This document shows, in pieces, positions 16,764 to 26,036 of a stretch of DNA of 64,000 bases (position 1 is its first letter; each line of letters opens with the position of its first letter). The stretch is taken from positions 434,001-498,000 of the forward strand of contig NZ_FXZC01000002.1 in NCBI RefSeq assembly GCF_900169275.1, given 5' to 3'. The position numbers were made by a program, and so were the translations under genes. The notes beneath the pieces were generated by a model, which saw only the letters and a program-made list of their open reading frames with translations, made no database searches and was not told the DNA's origin. Origin of the DNA: Brevibacterium casei CIP 102111. Its GTDB lineage: Bacteria > Actinomycetota > Actinomycetes > Actinomycetales > Brevibacteriaceae.

Positions 16764-17606
16764 ATGGAGATCGACTTCGCACCGCTGCCTGCTCCGCGGG
16801 CCGCGTACTCGTCCGTGTCGCCTCGCGCCGACGTCGCCGTCCTCTTCCTCCACGGCATCACCGGCTCCCCGGCGGCGTGGCATCCGATCGCCCGCGCCCT
16901 GGCCGCCGACGACATCAGCGTGAGCGTCCCCCTGCTGCCCGGCCACGGTACGACCTGGCGGGATCTCGCCGCCACGTCGTGGTCGGACTGGTTCGCCGCC
17001 GCCGAGGCGGAGCTGCGGTCACTGCAGGCCGACCATGAGCACGTCGTCGTCGCCGGGCTCTCGATGGGCGGGGCGCTCAGCCTCGCCCTCGGCACGCTTC
17101 CGAAGCCGCCTGATGCGATCGTCGTCGTCAACCCGGCGCTCTACGTCGACTCCCCGCTCGCCCCGCTGCTGCCGGTCCTCTCCCGGATCGTGCCGACGGT
17201 CGCGGCGATCGGCAACGACATCGCCCACCCGGGACGCGACGAGTACGCCGGGGACCGGACTCCGGTCGCGGCGGTCGCCTCGCTCGCTTCGGCGCTCACC
17301 GGCCTGCGCACCGACCTCTGGGAGATCACCTCCCCCGTGACGGTCCTCGTCTCCGGTCAGGACAACGTCGTGGGTCCGCGCAGCCTCCGCGTGCTCCGCT
17401 CCCGGCTGCCCGAGGCTCCCGAGATCATCGCCCTGCGCCGATCCCGCCACGTGGCCACCCTCGACTTCGACGCCGAGGTCATCGCCGAGGCGGTCGCGAC
17501 TGCCGCCCGCGGGACCACCGTGCGGACCGCCTCGGCGGGAGGGGTTTCGGCCGCCTCGGCGGGAGGGGAAGGGAATAGACCCGCGCCGGGGATTGCTGAT
17601 GAATGA
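16764..17606 (+). CDS. Alpha/beta hydrolase (carboxylesterase / monoacylglycerol-lipase type)
   Basis: The 280-residue alpha/beta hydrolase has the oxyanion region FLHGITGSP (near residue 32), nucleophile elbow GLSMGG (near 98), a likely acid Asp in SGQDNVVG (near 198) and catalytic His in SRHVATLD (near 228). It resembles cytosolic esterases acting on short acyl esters or monoacylglycerols. Two 18-base direct repeats at 17527-17544 and 17551-17568 encode the Ala-Ser-Ala-Gly-Gly tail, a sign of local duplication. It is divergent from the acyltransferase gene. Its stop overlaps the start of the next gene. Confidence 0.85.
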   Translation: MEIDFAPLPAPRAAYSSVSPRADVAVLFLHGITGSPAAWHPIARALAADDISVSVPLLPGHGTTWRDLAATSWSDWFAAAEAELRSLQADHEHVVVAGLSMGGALSLALGTLPKPPDAIVVVNPALYVDSPLAPLLPVLSRIVPTVAAIGNDIAHPGRDEYAGDRTPVAAVASLASALTGLRTDLWEITSPVTVLVSGQDNVVGPRSLRVLRSRLPEAPEIIALRRSRHVATLDFDAEVIAEAVATAARGTTVRTASAGGVSAASAGGEGNRPAPGIADE

Positions 17607-18036
17607 CATGAACGGGGACGACGAGCGCGAGGACTGGCGCGACCACGTGCCCGAATCCGAACGGATCGGCGACTCGTCGCGCATCAGCGACAGCCACTGG
17701 GACGACCTCGTGGCCCGAATCTCCGAACCCGATGCTCCGATGAGCGAGATGCCGGTCGAGGAGATCCGGGAGAGGCTCGAGGAGACCGAACGCTGGGAGC
17801 CGGAGCCGGCTGCCCCGATCGGCTGGCGCACAGCGCCGCCGACGTTCATGCTCTCCGTCGCAGCGACCCTCGGCGCGGTCGTCCTCCTCATCGTCGGGGC
17901 GGTCCTCTTCCGTCCCCTGCCGACGTGGTTCCTCCTCGTCGGACTCGCCGTCGGCATCGGAGGCGCCGTCGGACTCTTCTTCCACCTGCCCACCCGCTCG
18001 CGCACCGAGGGCGGCGACAACGGGGCGTCGGTGTGA
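17599..18036 (+). CDS. Small two-helix membrane protein of unknown function
   Basis: The roughly 145-residue protein has an acidic, Ser/Glu-rich cytoplasmic N-terminus (about 80 residues) and two hydrophobic helices (about 82-104 and 108-129) with a short basic tail. I do not recognise the family. ATG 17599 overlaps the stop of the esterase gene by eight bases; ATG 17608 is an alternative start. It lies just upstream of the fusion nuclease on the same strand. Confidence 0.7.
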   Translation: MNDMNGDDEREDWRDHVPESERIGDSSRISDSHWDDLVARISEPDAPMSEMPVEEIRERLEETERWEPEPAAPIGWRTAPPTFMLSVAATLGAVVLLIVGAVLFRPLPTWFLLVGLAVGIGGAVGLFFHLPTRSRTEGGDNGASV

Positions 18037-18070
18037 GTCCGCGTCAGCACCGGATGGCACACTTCTAGGC

Positions 18071-19825
18071 ATGTCGTTACCGGCCACGCCCTTCGACCGC
18101 GCCCCGCACGGACTCGAGCGCACCCAGCTCTCGTTCGCCGACATCGGCACTCCCCTCTATGAGGTCACCTTCGTCGTCGTCGACCTCGAGACGACCGGCA
18201 CCCATTCGGGCACCTCGGAGATCACGGAGATCGGCGCGGTCAAGCTGCGCGGCGGCGAGGTCATCGGGGAGTTCCAGTCGCTGGTCAAACCCGAGCATTC
18301 GGTCATCTCCCCATTCGTCTCCCGGCTCACCGGCATCACCCACGCGATGGTCGACGACGCGCCCTCGATCCGCTCCGTGCTGCCGAGCTTCCTCGAATTC
18401 GCCGTCGGAGCGGTCCTCGTCGCCCACAACGCCCCGTTCGACATCGGCTTCCTCCGTTCGGCGTGCGAACGCCTCGACTACCACTGGCCGCAGCCGCAGG
18501 TCCTCGACACCGTCACCCTCTCCCGGCGGGTGCTCGGCCGGGACGAGGTCCGCAACCACAAGCTCGGGACCCTGGCCGCGCACTTCGGCACCGTGGTCGA
18601 ACCCGACCATCGTGCGCTCTCCGATGCGCGGGCGACCGGCGAGGTCCTCCACCGTCTCCTCGAGCGCTTCGGCGGGTACGGGATCACGACGCTCGAGGAG
18701 CTCGCCACGGTCCGCCAGTCAGGGTGGGCGAAGCGGCAGGCGAAATCCCATCTCGCCAAGGGCGTGCCCGCCGAGCCCGGGGTGTACATGTTCCTCGACG
18801 GCACCCGCAGAGTGCTCTACATCGGCAAGTCGGGCAATATGGCCCGGCGCGTGCGCGGGTACTTCAACGCCTCGGAGAACCGCGGCCGGATGGCCGAAAT
18901 GGTCACCGCCGCCCAGGAGGTCTCGTGCCTGCCGTGCGCCCACGTCCTCGAGGCCGAGGTCCGGGAGGTCAGGCTCATCGGCGAACTCGCGCCCCCGTAC
19001 AACCGGAGGTCGAAGAACCCGGAGCGCAACGCGTGGGTCGTCCTCAGCGACGAGACCTTCCCTCGGCTCTCCGTCGCCCGGGCCGTCTCCGCCCTCGAAC
19101 GCTCGCCCGCTCCGCCGTTGGGCCCGTTCCGCTCCCGCAAGACCGCCCAGGCCGTCAAGGAGCTCCTCGAGACCCTCTATCCCGTCAAACGCTGCACCGC
19201 GAAGGTGACGGCTGTGACGGCGGCCGACCACCGTGCGTGTGTGAGCGCCCAGGTCGGCCAGTGCGGGGGTCCGTGCGCGGGGGTGAGCGACCCGGCGGAG
19301 TACGCCGAGCTCATCTCCGGTCTCCGTGCGGTCCTCGGCGGAGATCTCTCGACCCTGCGCGAACACAGCGGAGCGCGGATGGCCCGGCTCGCCTCCGAGG
19401 CGCGGTATGAGACCGCCGCCGAGGTCCGTGACGGCATGCGGGCGGCCCTGCTCACCGCAGCGCGCGCCGAGACCGTGGCCGGGCTGGCCGCCGTCGCAGA
19501 GATCCAGGCATGGTCTCCGGCCCCTGAGGGCGGGATCGACCTCGTCGTCGTCCGCCACGGCAAACTCGCCGCAGCGGCACACCGGGCGAGCACAGCCGGA
19601 CTCGCCGAGGCGTTCACGGCGTTGTCATCGACCGCGGAGTGGGTGCCGTCGCCGGGACCCTTCCCCTCCGGCGCCGATGCGCTGCCGGAGGAGACGCGGA
19701 TGCTCGCGCACTGGCTCGAGACCGCGGTCGCGTGGCGCTCGAGCGGCGGGTGGGCGATGCCGGCCGCCGGTGCGAACCATCACGCGACCGCCTCAGGAGC
19801 CGTTCGCCTCGGCGATGCGGGTTGA
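18071..19825 (+). CDS. DEDDh exonuclease fused to a UvrC/Cho-like GIY-YIG nuclease
   Basis: The 584-residue protein joins two nucleases. Residues about 35-200 form a DnaQ-type 3'-5' exonuclease with VVDLETTGTHSG (Exo I), HNAPFDIGFL (Exo II) and HRALSDARATGEVL (Exo III, DEDDh His). Residues about 235-320 form a UvrC-like GIY-YIG domain (GVYMFLDGT and VLYIGKSGNMARR, conserved Arg, later Glu in LEAEVREVRLIGE), then a UvrC-like Cys-rich segment CGGPCAG. The architecture matches M. tuberculosis Rv2191. A role in DNA repair is inferred; the UvrB-binding and C-terminal HhH regions of full UvrC are absent. Its 3' end overlaps trpD by 33 bases. Confidence 0.9.
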   Translation: MSLPATPFDRAPHGLERTQLSFADIGTPLYEVTFVVVDLETTGTHSGTSEITEIGAVKLRGGEVIGEFQSLVKPEHSVISPFVSRLTGITHAMVDDAPSIRSVLPSFLEFAVGAVLVAHNAPFDIGFLRSACERLDYHWPQPQVLDTVTLSRRVLGRDEVRNHKLGTLAAHFGTVVEPDHRALSDARATGEVLHRLLERFGGYGITTLEELATVRQSGWAKRQAKSHLAKGVPAEPGVYMFLDGTRRVLYIGKSGNMARRVRGYFNASENRGRMAEMVTAAQEVSCLPCAHVLEAEVREVRLIGELAPPYNRRSKNPERNAWVVLSDETFPRLSVARAVSALERSPAPPLGPFRSRKTAQAVKELLETLYPVKRCTAKVTAVTAADHRACVSAQVGQCGGPCAGVSDPAEYAELISGLRAVLGGDLSTLREHSGARMARLASEARYETAAEVRDGMRAALLTAARAETVAGLAAVAEIQAWSPAPEGGIDLVVVRHGKLAAAAHRASTAGLAEAFTALSSTAEWVPSPGPFPSGADALPEETRMLAHWLETAVAWRSSGGWAMPAAGANHHATASGAVRLGDAG

Positions 19826-20914
19826 GACCTCGACGAGCTGATCGAGCTTCGCGGCGCCGAGCCCGGAATCGACGGTCTCCTCGGCGATCGTCAGCTTCGC
19901 CGCGAGCCGTTCGGTGAACGAACCGGCGGCGACCTCATCGGCGGCGACGAGGGCCGCAGCCGAGTTGATGAGGACGATGTCGCGCACCGCCGACGCCTCA
20001 CCGGCGAGCACGGAGCGCATGATCGCGGCGTTCTCCTGCGGCCCGCCGCCGCGCAGCGCGTCCTTCGTCACTCTCTCGAACCCGAGGTCGAGGGCGTCGA
20101 ACGTCGTGTGCTCGACCTCACCGTGCCTGACCTCCCACACGTCGTTGACGTCGGTGTTGCTCAGTTCGTCGAGACCGTCGCGGGAGCGGAAGACGACGGC
20201 CTGATGCCCGCGCTTGGCCAAGGTGCCGACGACGAGCGGCGCCATCTGCGCATCGGCGACGCCGATCGCCGTGTGTCGGGCGCGGGCCGGGTTGGTCAGC
20301 GGTCCGAGGATGTTGAAGGCCGTGGGCACGCTGATCTGCCTGCGCACCGCGGCGACGAACTGCATCGAGGGATGGAAGACGTTGGCGAAGCAGAAGGCCA
20401 GACCCACCTCGGCGCCGACCTGGCCGGTCTGCTCAGGGGTGATGTCGAAACGGACGCCGAGGGCCTCGAGGACGTCGGCCGACCCCGACGCCGAGGAGGT
20501 CGCGCGGTTGCCGTGCTTGACGACCCGCTGGCCGGTCGCGGCGATGATCATCGCTGCGGTCGAGGAGATATTCGCCGTCTTCGCTCGGTCGCCGCCGGTG
20601 CCGACGATGTCGACGGAGTCCTCGAGGCCCGGCAGCGGTACGGCGTGGTCCATCATCGCCGAGACGAGTCCGGCGATCTCGGCGACGGTCTCGCCCTTCG
20701 TGTGATGGGCGGCGAGGAATGCGGCCATCGTCACATCGGGGACCTCGCCGGACATGATCTGATCCATCGCCCACGAGGCCTCCGCCTCGTCGAGGTCCTG
20801 ACCGTGCATGAGCTTCATGAGGAGATCGGGCCAGTCCGCGATGCCGGCTTCCCGTGTCGATCCGGTCCCGGAGACAGGTGTCTCCGGAGCTGTCGTACGC
20901 GGCTGTTCCGTCAT
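19793..20914 (-). CDS. trpD: Anthranilate phosphoribosyltransferase
   Basis: The 373-residue enzyme transfers phosphoribose from PRPP to anthranilate in tryptophan synthesis. The PRPP loop VDIVGTGGDRAKTANIS (near residue 105) and KHGNRATSSASGSADVLEALG (near 132) are typical. About 20 extra N-terminal residues (Pro/Thr-rich) precede the conserved domain. No other trp gene is nearby; trpD next to ctaE-qcrCAB is the arrangement known in mycobacteria. An 8-bp hairpin (20946-20966) lies in the leader, but no Trp-codon leader peptide is visible, so classical attenuation is not supported. Confidence 0.95.
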   Translation of the reverse strand: MTEQPRTTAPETPVSGTGSTREAGIADWPDLLMKLMHGQDLDEAEASWAMDQIMSGEVPDVTMAAFLAAHHTKGETVAEIAGLVSAMMDHAVPLPGLEDSVDIVGTGGDRAKTANISSTAAMIIAATGQRVVKHGNRATSSASGSADVLEALGVRFDITPEQTGQVGAEVGLAFCFANVFHPSMQFVAAVRRQISVPTAFNILGPLTNPARARHTAIGVADAQMAPLVVGTLAKRGHQAVVFRSRDGLDELSNTDVNDVWEVRHGEVEHTTFDALDLGFERVTKDALRGGGPQENAAIMRSVLAGEASAVRDIVLINSAAALVAADEVAAGSFTERLAAKLTIAEETVDSGLGAAKLDQLVEVSTRIAEANGS

Positions 20915-21052
20915 CGCAGAGGGCTCTCCAAACAGGGGACATCCACCGCCTCCGGACAGGAGGCGGAGCTTACCTGCGGCATCCTATCGCGTTCTCGACA
21001 CGCGGGGTGGACGTCACACCGGAACGAGATTGCGGCACCAATCCGCGGTTTT

Positions 21053-21072
21053 CGCTACACCGTGTAGAAATT
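21053..21072. promoter_or_regulatory. Near-palindromic motif upstream of ctaE-qcrCAB
   Basis: CTACAC-C-GTGTAG (21055-21067) has six-base arms around one central base and is embedded in CGCTACACCGTGTAGAAATT. A 17/20 match occurs at 29352-29371 upstream of ctaC. Both lie about 60-100 bases before the respective start. The shared motif suggests one regulator for both respiratory operons. Confidence 0.5.
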
Positions 21073-21132
21073 TCTCCTCCGAAACCTGGGTAAAAGGTGA
21101 AAACTCACCCCGAGACGGGTAATAATGGTGGG

Positions 21133-21771
21133 GTGTCAACTGCCACTGCATCCCAGACAGCGCCAGCACATCCGGTAGTCAATCGCCCGAATGTGACCAC
21201 GGTGGGCTTCATCGTGTTCCTCGCAAGCGACCTGATGTTCTTCGCCGCGCTCTTCGCCATGTACTTCACCATCCGATCCGTCGTGCCGGGTCTGTGGGAG
21301 ACGCGCACCGAGATGCTGAACGTTCCGTTCGCACTCGGCAACACCATCATCCTGGTGTCGTCGTCCTTCACCTGCCAGATGGGCGTGTTCGCTGCCGAGA
21401 GGTTCCGCCCACGGCGGACCGGCTCGCTGTTCAACATCGCCAAATGGGGCATGGTCGAATGGTTCTATCTGACGTTCCTCCTCGGCGCGGTCTTCGTGTC
21501 GGGCCAGGTCATGGAGTATGCAGAGCTCGTTCGCGAGGGTGTGGCCATCAACACCGACGGGTACGGCTCCGTCTTCTACCTCACCACCGGCTTCCACGGT
21601 CTCCACGTGACCATCGGACTCATCTGCTTCCTGCTCGTCATCGGACGTGCGTACGGGGCGAAGAAGTTCGGGCACCATGAGGCGACCTTCGCGATCTGCG
21701 TGTCCTACTACTGGCACTTCGTCGACGTCGTCTGGATCGGCCTCTTCGGCGTCATCTACCTCCTCCAGTAG
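21133..21771 (+). CDS. ctaE: Cytochrome c oxidase subunit III
   Basis: The roughly 212-residue subunit III of the aa3-type oxidase has five hydrophobic segments and starts [16 protein letters not shown]. The conserved HGLHVTIGL and [14 protein letters not shown] near the C-terminus are typical. GTG 21133 is chosen; an AATAAT-type -10 at 21121-21126 lies six bases before it, which fits a leaderless or very short leader. An upstream GTG at 21097 is possible but would add a polar tail unlike the family. It is the first gene of ctaE-qcrC-qcrA-qcrB, the actinobacterial bcc-aa3 supercomplex operon. Confidence 0.95.
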   Translation: MSTATASQTAPAHPVVNRPNVTTVGFIVFLASDLMFFAALFAMYFTIRSVVPGLWETRTEMLNVPFALGNTIILVSSSFTCQMGVFAAERFRPRRTGSLFNIAKWGMVEWFYLTFLLGAVFVSGQVMEYAELVREGVAINTDGYGSVFYLTTGFHGLHVTIGLICFLLVIGRAYGAKKFGHHEATFAICVSYYWHFVDVVWIGLFGVIYLLQ

Positions 21772-21824
21772 CCGGCACCGAGCATTCGGTCGGACACTCG
21801 AAACTCCAAGCAAAGGACCATCAC

Positions 21825-22613
21825 GTGAAGCTATTAGCAGATCGCCGCAGGCACCCGATGGCACTCGTCGTGCTCCTCCTCGTGGGCCTGCTGCTGACCG
21901 GCGGAGCGTACGCACTCTTCACCCAGACCTCGAGCGCGAATGCCTCAACGACGGCCAGCGCCTCCGACATCGAAGAGGGCAAGAAGCTCTTCGCCGCGAA
22001 CTGCGCGACATGCCACGGCCTCAATGCCGAGGGCACGAAGGCCGGACCCGGACTCATCGGCGTCGGTGCGGCAGCGGTCGACTTCCAGGTCGGCACGGGT
22101 CGTATGCCGCTGCAGGCGAACGGCCCGCAGGCCCGCGTCAAGGAACCGCAGTTCAACGACGAGCAGACCGCGCAGCTCGCGGCCTACGTCGCCTCGCTCG
22201 GACCGGGACCGGCGATCCCGGAGGAGCAGTACCTCGATCCTGCGAAGGGTGACCCCGCCGCCGGCGGCGGGCTCTTCCGCACGAACTGCGCGATGTGCCA
22301 CAACGTCGTCGGCGCCGGCGGTGCGCTCACCCGCGGCAAGTACGCGCCGAACCTGTCCGAGGTCTCGCCCAAGCACCTCTACGAGGCGATGCAGACCGGA
22401 CCTCAGAACATGCCCATCTTCAACGACGCGAACCTCACTCCCGAGGACAAGCGAGACATCATCTCGTACATCCGGGAAGTGTCGGAGAACCCCTCCCCCG
22501 GCGGATTCAAGCTCGGATCCCTGGGACCAGTGGCTGAGGGCCTCTTCATCTGGTTCTTCGGACTCGCCGCAGTCATCGGCATCACCGTATGGCTCTCCTC
22601 GAGGGCGAAGTGA
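21825..22613 (+). CDS. qcrC: Diheme cytochrome c subunit of the bcc complex
   Basis: The 262-residue protein is anchored by hydrophobic segments at about 12-33 and 238-256. Two heme-binding motifs CATCH (60-64) and CAMCH (155-159) mark the two class I cytochrome c domains. In actinobacteria this subunit passes electrons from the Rieske protein directly to oxidase subunit II, replacing a soluble cytochrome c. The start is a GTG with AAAGGA before it. It lies 53 bases after ctaE. Confidence 0.97.
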   Translation: MKLLADRRRHPMALVVLLLVGLLLTGGAYALFTQTSSANASTTASASDIEEGKKLFAANCATCHGLNAEGTKAGPGLIGVGAAAVDFQVGTGRMPLQANGPQARVKEPQFNDEQTAQLAAYVASLGPGPAIPEEQYLDPAKGDPAAGGGLFRTNCAMCHNVVGAGGALTRGKYAPNLSEVSPKHLYEAMQTGPQNMPIFNDANLTPEDKRDIISYIREVSENPSPGGFKLGSLGPVAEGLFIWFFGLAAVIGITVWLSSRAK

Positions 22614-22662
22614 GTCCGCAGTTGTCGTTCACCTACCATCACGAGATTAGACGGGGAAATTC

Positions 22663-23706
22663 ATGACCTCGAAAGAGCACTCCGGCGGCGGCAGCCAGCT
22701 CGAGGAGCTGAACGGGTTCACCAACCCTGGCCTGCCTGAGCACAAGCCGCGACTGACCGACGCCGACCCGCGTGCCCAGAAGGTCGCCGAGCGCCAGGTG
22801 GCGCTGTGGTTCATCGCTTCGATGATCGGCACGATCTGGTTCATCGTCGCGTACTTCCTCTTCCCGCTGGGAGAGTCGATGGAGAGCATCCGCATCCACA
22901 CCATGATGGTGGGACTCGGTGCCGCCGTGGCGATGTTCAGCCTCGGTGCCGGCGCGGTGCTCTGGGCGAAGAACCTCATGAGCGATCATGAGGGCATCGA
23001 TGAGCGCCATGACATCAACGGCAGCGAAGAGGATCAGGCGATCGCGCTCGAGATCCTCCACCAGGCCAAGGAGGAGTCGGGCATCGCCCGTCGTCCGCTT
23101 CTGCGCAACACGCTCATCGCCGCTCTCGCGATCGCACCCCTGCCGGCGATCCTCGTCTTCCGCGACCTCGGTCCGCTTCCGGGCGATGCGCTGTTCAAGA
23201 CCCTGTGGGGCGAGGGTGTGCGACTCATCCGCGACCCGGGCGGAATCCCCTCCCCTGATTCGGAGCGTCCGATCAAGGCTGAGGACGTCACAATCGGTTC
23301 GGCCTTCCATGTCCTTCCCTCCGGCATCGGCGATGACACGAACGAGGGTCATGCGCTCGACGAGAAGGCGAAGGCCGCTGTCCTCCTCATGCGCATCGAT
23401 CCCAAGGAGCTCAAAGAGGATCCTGCTCGCGCCGACTGGTCGTACGACGGCATCGTCGCGTACTCGAAGATCTGCACGCACGTCGGCTGCCCCGTGGCGC
23501 TGTACGAGCACCAGACCCATCACCTGCTCTGCCCGTGCCACCAGTCGACGTTCGACGTGACCGAGCACTGCAAGGTCATCTTCGGCCCGGCGAAGCGCCC
23601 GCTGCCCCAGCTGCCCATCACCGTGGACAGCGAAGGCTACCTGGTCGCGCAGTCGGACTTCCCTGAGCCCGTCGGACCTACGTTCTGGGAGATCAACCAC
23701 CCATGA
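22663..23706 (+). CDS. qcrA: Rieske iron-sulfur subunit of the bcc complex
   Basis: The 347-residue protein has three hydrophobic segments in the first 170 residues and a C-terminal Rieske domain. The cluster ligands are in CTHVGCP and CPCHQSTFD, two Cys and two His. The extended N-terminus with three membrane helices is characteristic of actinobacterial QcrA. It takes electrons from menaquinol at the QcrB Qo site and gives them to QcrC. The gene overlaps qcrB by four bases (ATGA), so translation is probably coupled. Confidence 0.97.
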   Translation: MTSKEHSGGGSQLEELNGFTNPGLPEHKPRLTDADPRAQKVAERQVALWFIASMIGTIWFIVAYFLFPLGESMESIRIHTMMVGLGAAVAMFSLGAGAVLWAKNLMSDHEGIDERHDINGSEEDQAIALEILHQAKEESGIARRPLLRNTLIAALAIAPLPAILVFRDLGPLPGDALFKTLWGEGVRLIRDPGGIPSPDSERPIKAEDVTIGSAFHVLPSGIGDDTNEGHALDEKAKAAVLLMRIDPKELKEDPARADWSYDGIVAYSKICTHVGCPVALYEHQTHHLLCPCHQSTFDVTEHCKVIFGPAKRPLPQLPITVDSEGYLVAQSDFPEPVGPTFWEINHP

Positions 23707-25328
23707 GTACTTCACAGCCCACCACACCTGTCGGGAAGCTGGCGGACTTCACCGAATCCCGCGTCGGGGCCTCCAAGCTCGTTCGCGAGTTCGGACGCAA
23801 GATCTTCCCCTCGCACTGGTCCTTCATGCTCGGCGAGGTCGCCCTCTACAGCTTCGTCATCGTCGTGCTCTCGGGCACCTTCCTCACGTTCTTCTTCCAC
23901 CCTGCGATGGGTGAGCTCCACTACGAAGGTCCGTGGGTTCCGCTGCGCGGAGTCGAGATCTCCGAGGCCTACAACTCCACGCTCGAGATCTCGTTCGAGA
24001 TCCGCGGCGGACTCTTCATCCGGCAGATGCACCACTGGGGCGCTCTGCTCTTCGTGGCGGCGCTGAGCCTCCACATGCTGCGCGTGTTCTTCACCGGTGC
24101 GTTCCGGAAGCCCCGCGAACTCAACTGGGTCGTCGGCGTCTTCCTCGTCATCCTTGCCATGGCCGCCGGCTTCACCGGCTACTCGCTGCCCGACGACCTG
24201 CTCTCGGGCAACGGCCTGCGCATCATCGACGGCATCCTCAAGTCCCTGCCGCTGGTCGGAACGTACATCTCGTTCTTCGTCTTCGGCGGCGAGTTCCCAG
24301 GCATCGACATCGTGTCGCGTCTCTACACGCTCCACATCATGATCGTCCCCGCCCTGCTCATCGCGCTCATCGGCATCCACCTGATGTTCGTCGTCGTCCA
24401 CAAGCACACGCAGTGGCCCGGCGCCGGCCACACCGAGAAGAACGTCGTCGGCGAGCCCGTGCTCCCGACCTTCGCAGCGAAGGGCGGAGGGTTCTTCTTC
24501 CTCATCTTCGGTGTCATCTCCGTGATCTCAGCACTGTTCACGATCAACCCGATCTGGAACTACGGGCCCTACGATCCCTCCCCCGTCTCCGCCGGCACCC
24601 AGCCGGACTGGTACATCGGCTGGGCGGACGGCTTCCTCCGCATCGTTCCGGGCTGGTTCGAGTTCTACATCGCCGGCTGGCCGATCTCGTTCAACATCAA
24701 CAGCTCGGTCATCGTCCTCGGCGGTGTGTTCGCGGCGATGTTCGTCTACCCGTTCTTCGAGGCCTGGCTGCTCAAGGACAACCGCGAGCACCACATCCTC
24801 GACCGTCCGCGCAACAACCCCACACGCACCGCCATCGGTGTGGCAGGCATCATCTTCTACTGCAACCTGTGGGCGGCGGCGTCGGGTGACATCATCGCCG
24901 TGTTCTTCCAGATGTCGCTCAACGACATGATCTACATCTTCCGTGCACTCTTCTTCCTCGGACCGATCATCGGCTACATCGTCACGAAGCGCATGTGTCT
25001 CGCACTCCAGCGCAAGGACCGTGAGGTCGCGCTGCACGGACGTGAGACGGCGAACATCATCCGTCTGCCCCACGGCGAGTTCCTCGAGCGCCATGAGGCG
25101 CTCCCGCCGAACAAGCTGTGGAAGCTCACCGCGTTCGAATCGCCGCACTACATTCCGCCGCAGCCGAACGCTGAGGGCAAGGTGACCGCGCTCGAGAAGT
25201 TCCGCGCCCGCCTGTCGAAGTTCTTCTTCGAAGACCGGGTCGCGCCGGTGACGAAGACCGAGCTCGAAGCCTCGCATCACGACCATGAGGCCGTCGAAGG
25301 CTCGGATCCGAAGTCGCTCAGCCACTGA
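23703..25328 (+). CDS. qcrB: Cytochrome b subunit of the bcc complex
   Basis: The 541-residue membrane subunit binds two b hemes and menaquinol. The Qo-site motif appears as PDWYIGW (the PEWY position, Asp form usual in actinobacteria). Heme-ligand helices carry RQMHHWGALLF and LHIMIVPALL with IGIHLMFVV. The C-terminal 100 residues are a hydrophilic cytoplasmic extension. It is the last gene of the operon and is followed by a strong hairpin terminator. Confidence 0.97.
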   Translation: MSTSQPTTPVGKLADFTESRVGASKLVREFGRKIFPSHWSFMLGEVALYSFVIVVLSGTFLTFFFHPAMGELHYEGPWVPLRGVEISEAYNSTLEISFEIRGGLFIRQMHHWGALLFVAALSLHMLRVFFTGAFRKPRELNWVVGVFLVILAMAAGFTGYSLPDDLLSGNGLRIIDGILKSLPLVGTYISFFVFGGEFPGIDIVSRLYTLHIMIVPALLIALIGIHLMFVVVHKHTQWPGAGHTEKNVVGEPVLPTFAAKGGGFFFLIFGVISVISALFTINPIWNYGPYDPSPVSAGTQPDWYIGWADGFLRIVPGWFEFYIAGWPISFNINSSVIVLGGVFAAMFVYPFFEAWLLKDNREHHILDRPRNNPTRTAIGVAGIIFYCNLWAAASGDIIAVFFQMSLNDMIYIFRALFFLGPIIGYIVTKRMCLALQRKDREVALHGRETANIIRLPHGEFLERHEALPPNKLWKLTAFESPHYIPPQPNAEGKVTALEKFRARLSKFFFEDRVAPVTKTELEASHHDHEAVEGSDPKSLSH

Positions 25329-25365
25329 TCGCGCCGGCGGTCGGCTGATCGTCGACCGGCACCGA

Positions 25366-25396
25366 GAGGGCCCAGCACGCTATGTGCTGGGCCCTC
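25366..25396. terminator. Terminator of the ctaE-qcrCAB operon
   Basis: A perfect 13-bp stem (25366-25378 with 25384-25396) closes a five-base loop. The base of the stem is GAGGGCCC, the same as in the opposing cta terminator at 26253. Confidence 0.85.
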
Positions 25397-25449
25397 GTCG
25401 TGTCTGTGGCGCGCCGTGCGGTGGCTGCTTTTCGTATCCGCAGGGGTGT

Positions 25450-25617
25450 GCCCCGGTCGGGCGCGAGCCTGTCCCCCGTTACTGTGCGTCGACGGCCGGA
25501 GAGTGTCGCCTCGAGCATGCCGATCCGGTCGCCAAGTGTGCGCTGGGCGTGGCCTGCTCGCCTCGTCTTGATGTCGAGCGCGGCCTGCACTCGTGCTCGA
25601 AACGCCTCTCCGAGCAC
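25450..25617 (-). pseudogene. Possible remnant of an XRE-type helix-turn-helix regulator
   Basis: On the minus strand the frame reads ALDIKTRRAGHAQRTLGDR followed by IGMLEATLSGRRRTVTGDRL. The spacing of residues resembles the helix-turn-helix of XRE/phage-repressor-like proteins, in which a form such as Q-x-x-L-x-x-R-I-G-x-S-E-A-T-x-S is expected. The match breaks down after about 55 residues and no clean start or C-terminal half is visible. I treat it as a decayed fragment at best. Confidence 0.2.
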
Positions 25618-25620
25618 GCC

Positions 25621-25750
25621 GCACCCTCAGCGCTACGTCCTACGTCTGCACGGGGATGATTTGCCACTACATGGGCGTCGTGCGGTGCTTCGCCGGGGAT
25701 TTACCGCTTCAGCGGCGTTGTGGCACTCCAAGTGCGTTGCGGCGCTAAGG
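25621..25750. repeat. Copy A of an imperfect 130-bp direct repeat
   Basis: It aligns along its length with 25907-26036, including long identical runs such as GCACGGGGATGATTTGCC and GGGCGTCGTGCGGTGCT. It lies in the noncoding island between the qcr and cta operons. Confidence 0.8.
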
Positions 25751-25906
25751 GTGCGCCGTTGACAGTCGTCGCGGTACATGGGCGTTAGGACGCTGCAGGT
25801 GCCTTCCAGCGCTCCGTGTGCGGGATTGTGCCGGGCAGACGCGAGCAACTCTTAGCCGGCGCCGCTGCGCTCCCCCGGCTCGGCTGTGCGCCCCGCCGTG
25901 CAACCC

Positions 25907-26036
25907 GCACCCTCCGCGCTACGTCCTACCGTTGCACGGGGATGATTTGCCGCTACGTGGGCGTCGTGCGGTGCTACAGCGAGGGTTTGCCGCTTCAGGG
26001 GCGTTGTGGTGCTCCAAGTGCGTTACGGCGCTACGG
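25907..26036. repeat. Copy B of an imperfect 130-bp direct repeat
   Basis: This is the partner of 25621-25750, 286 bases downstream. Differences are scattered substitutions with little length change, so the duplication is not recent. Confidence 0.8.

Noticed and set aside
20915..21000. Possible trp attenuator ahead of trpD
   Set aside because: An 8-bp hairpin is present, but no short leader peptide with Trp codons and no alternative hairpin could be found.
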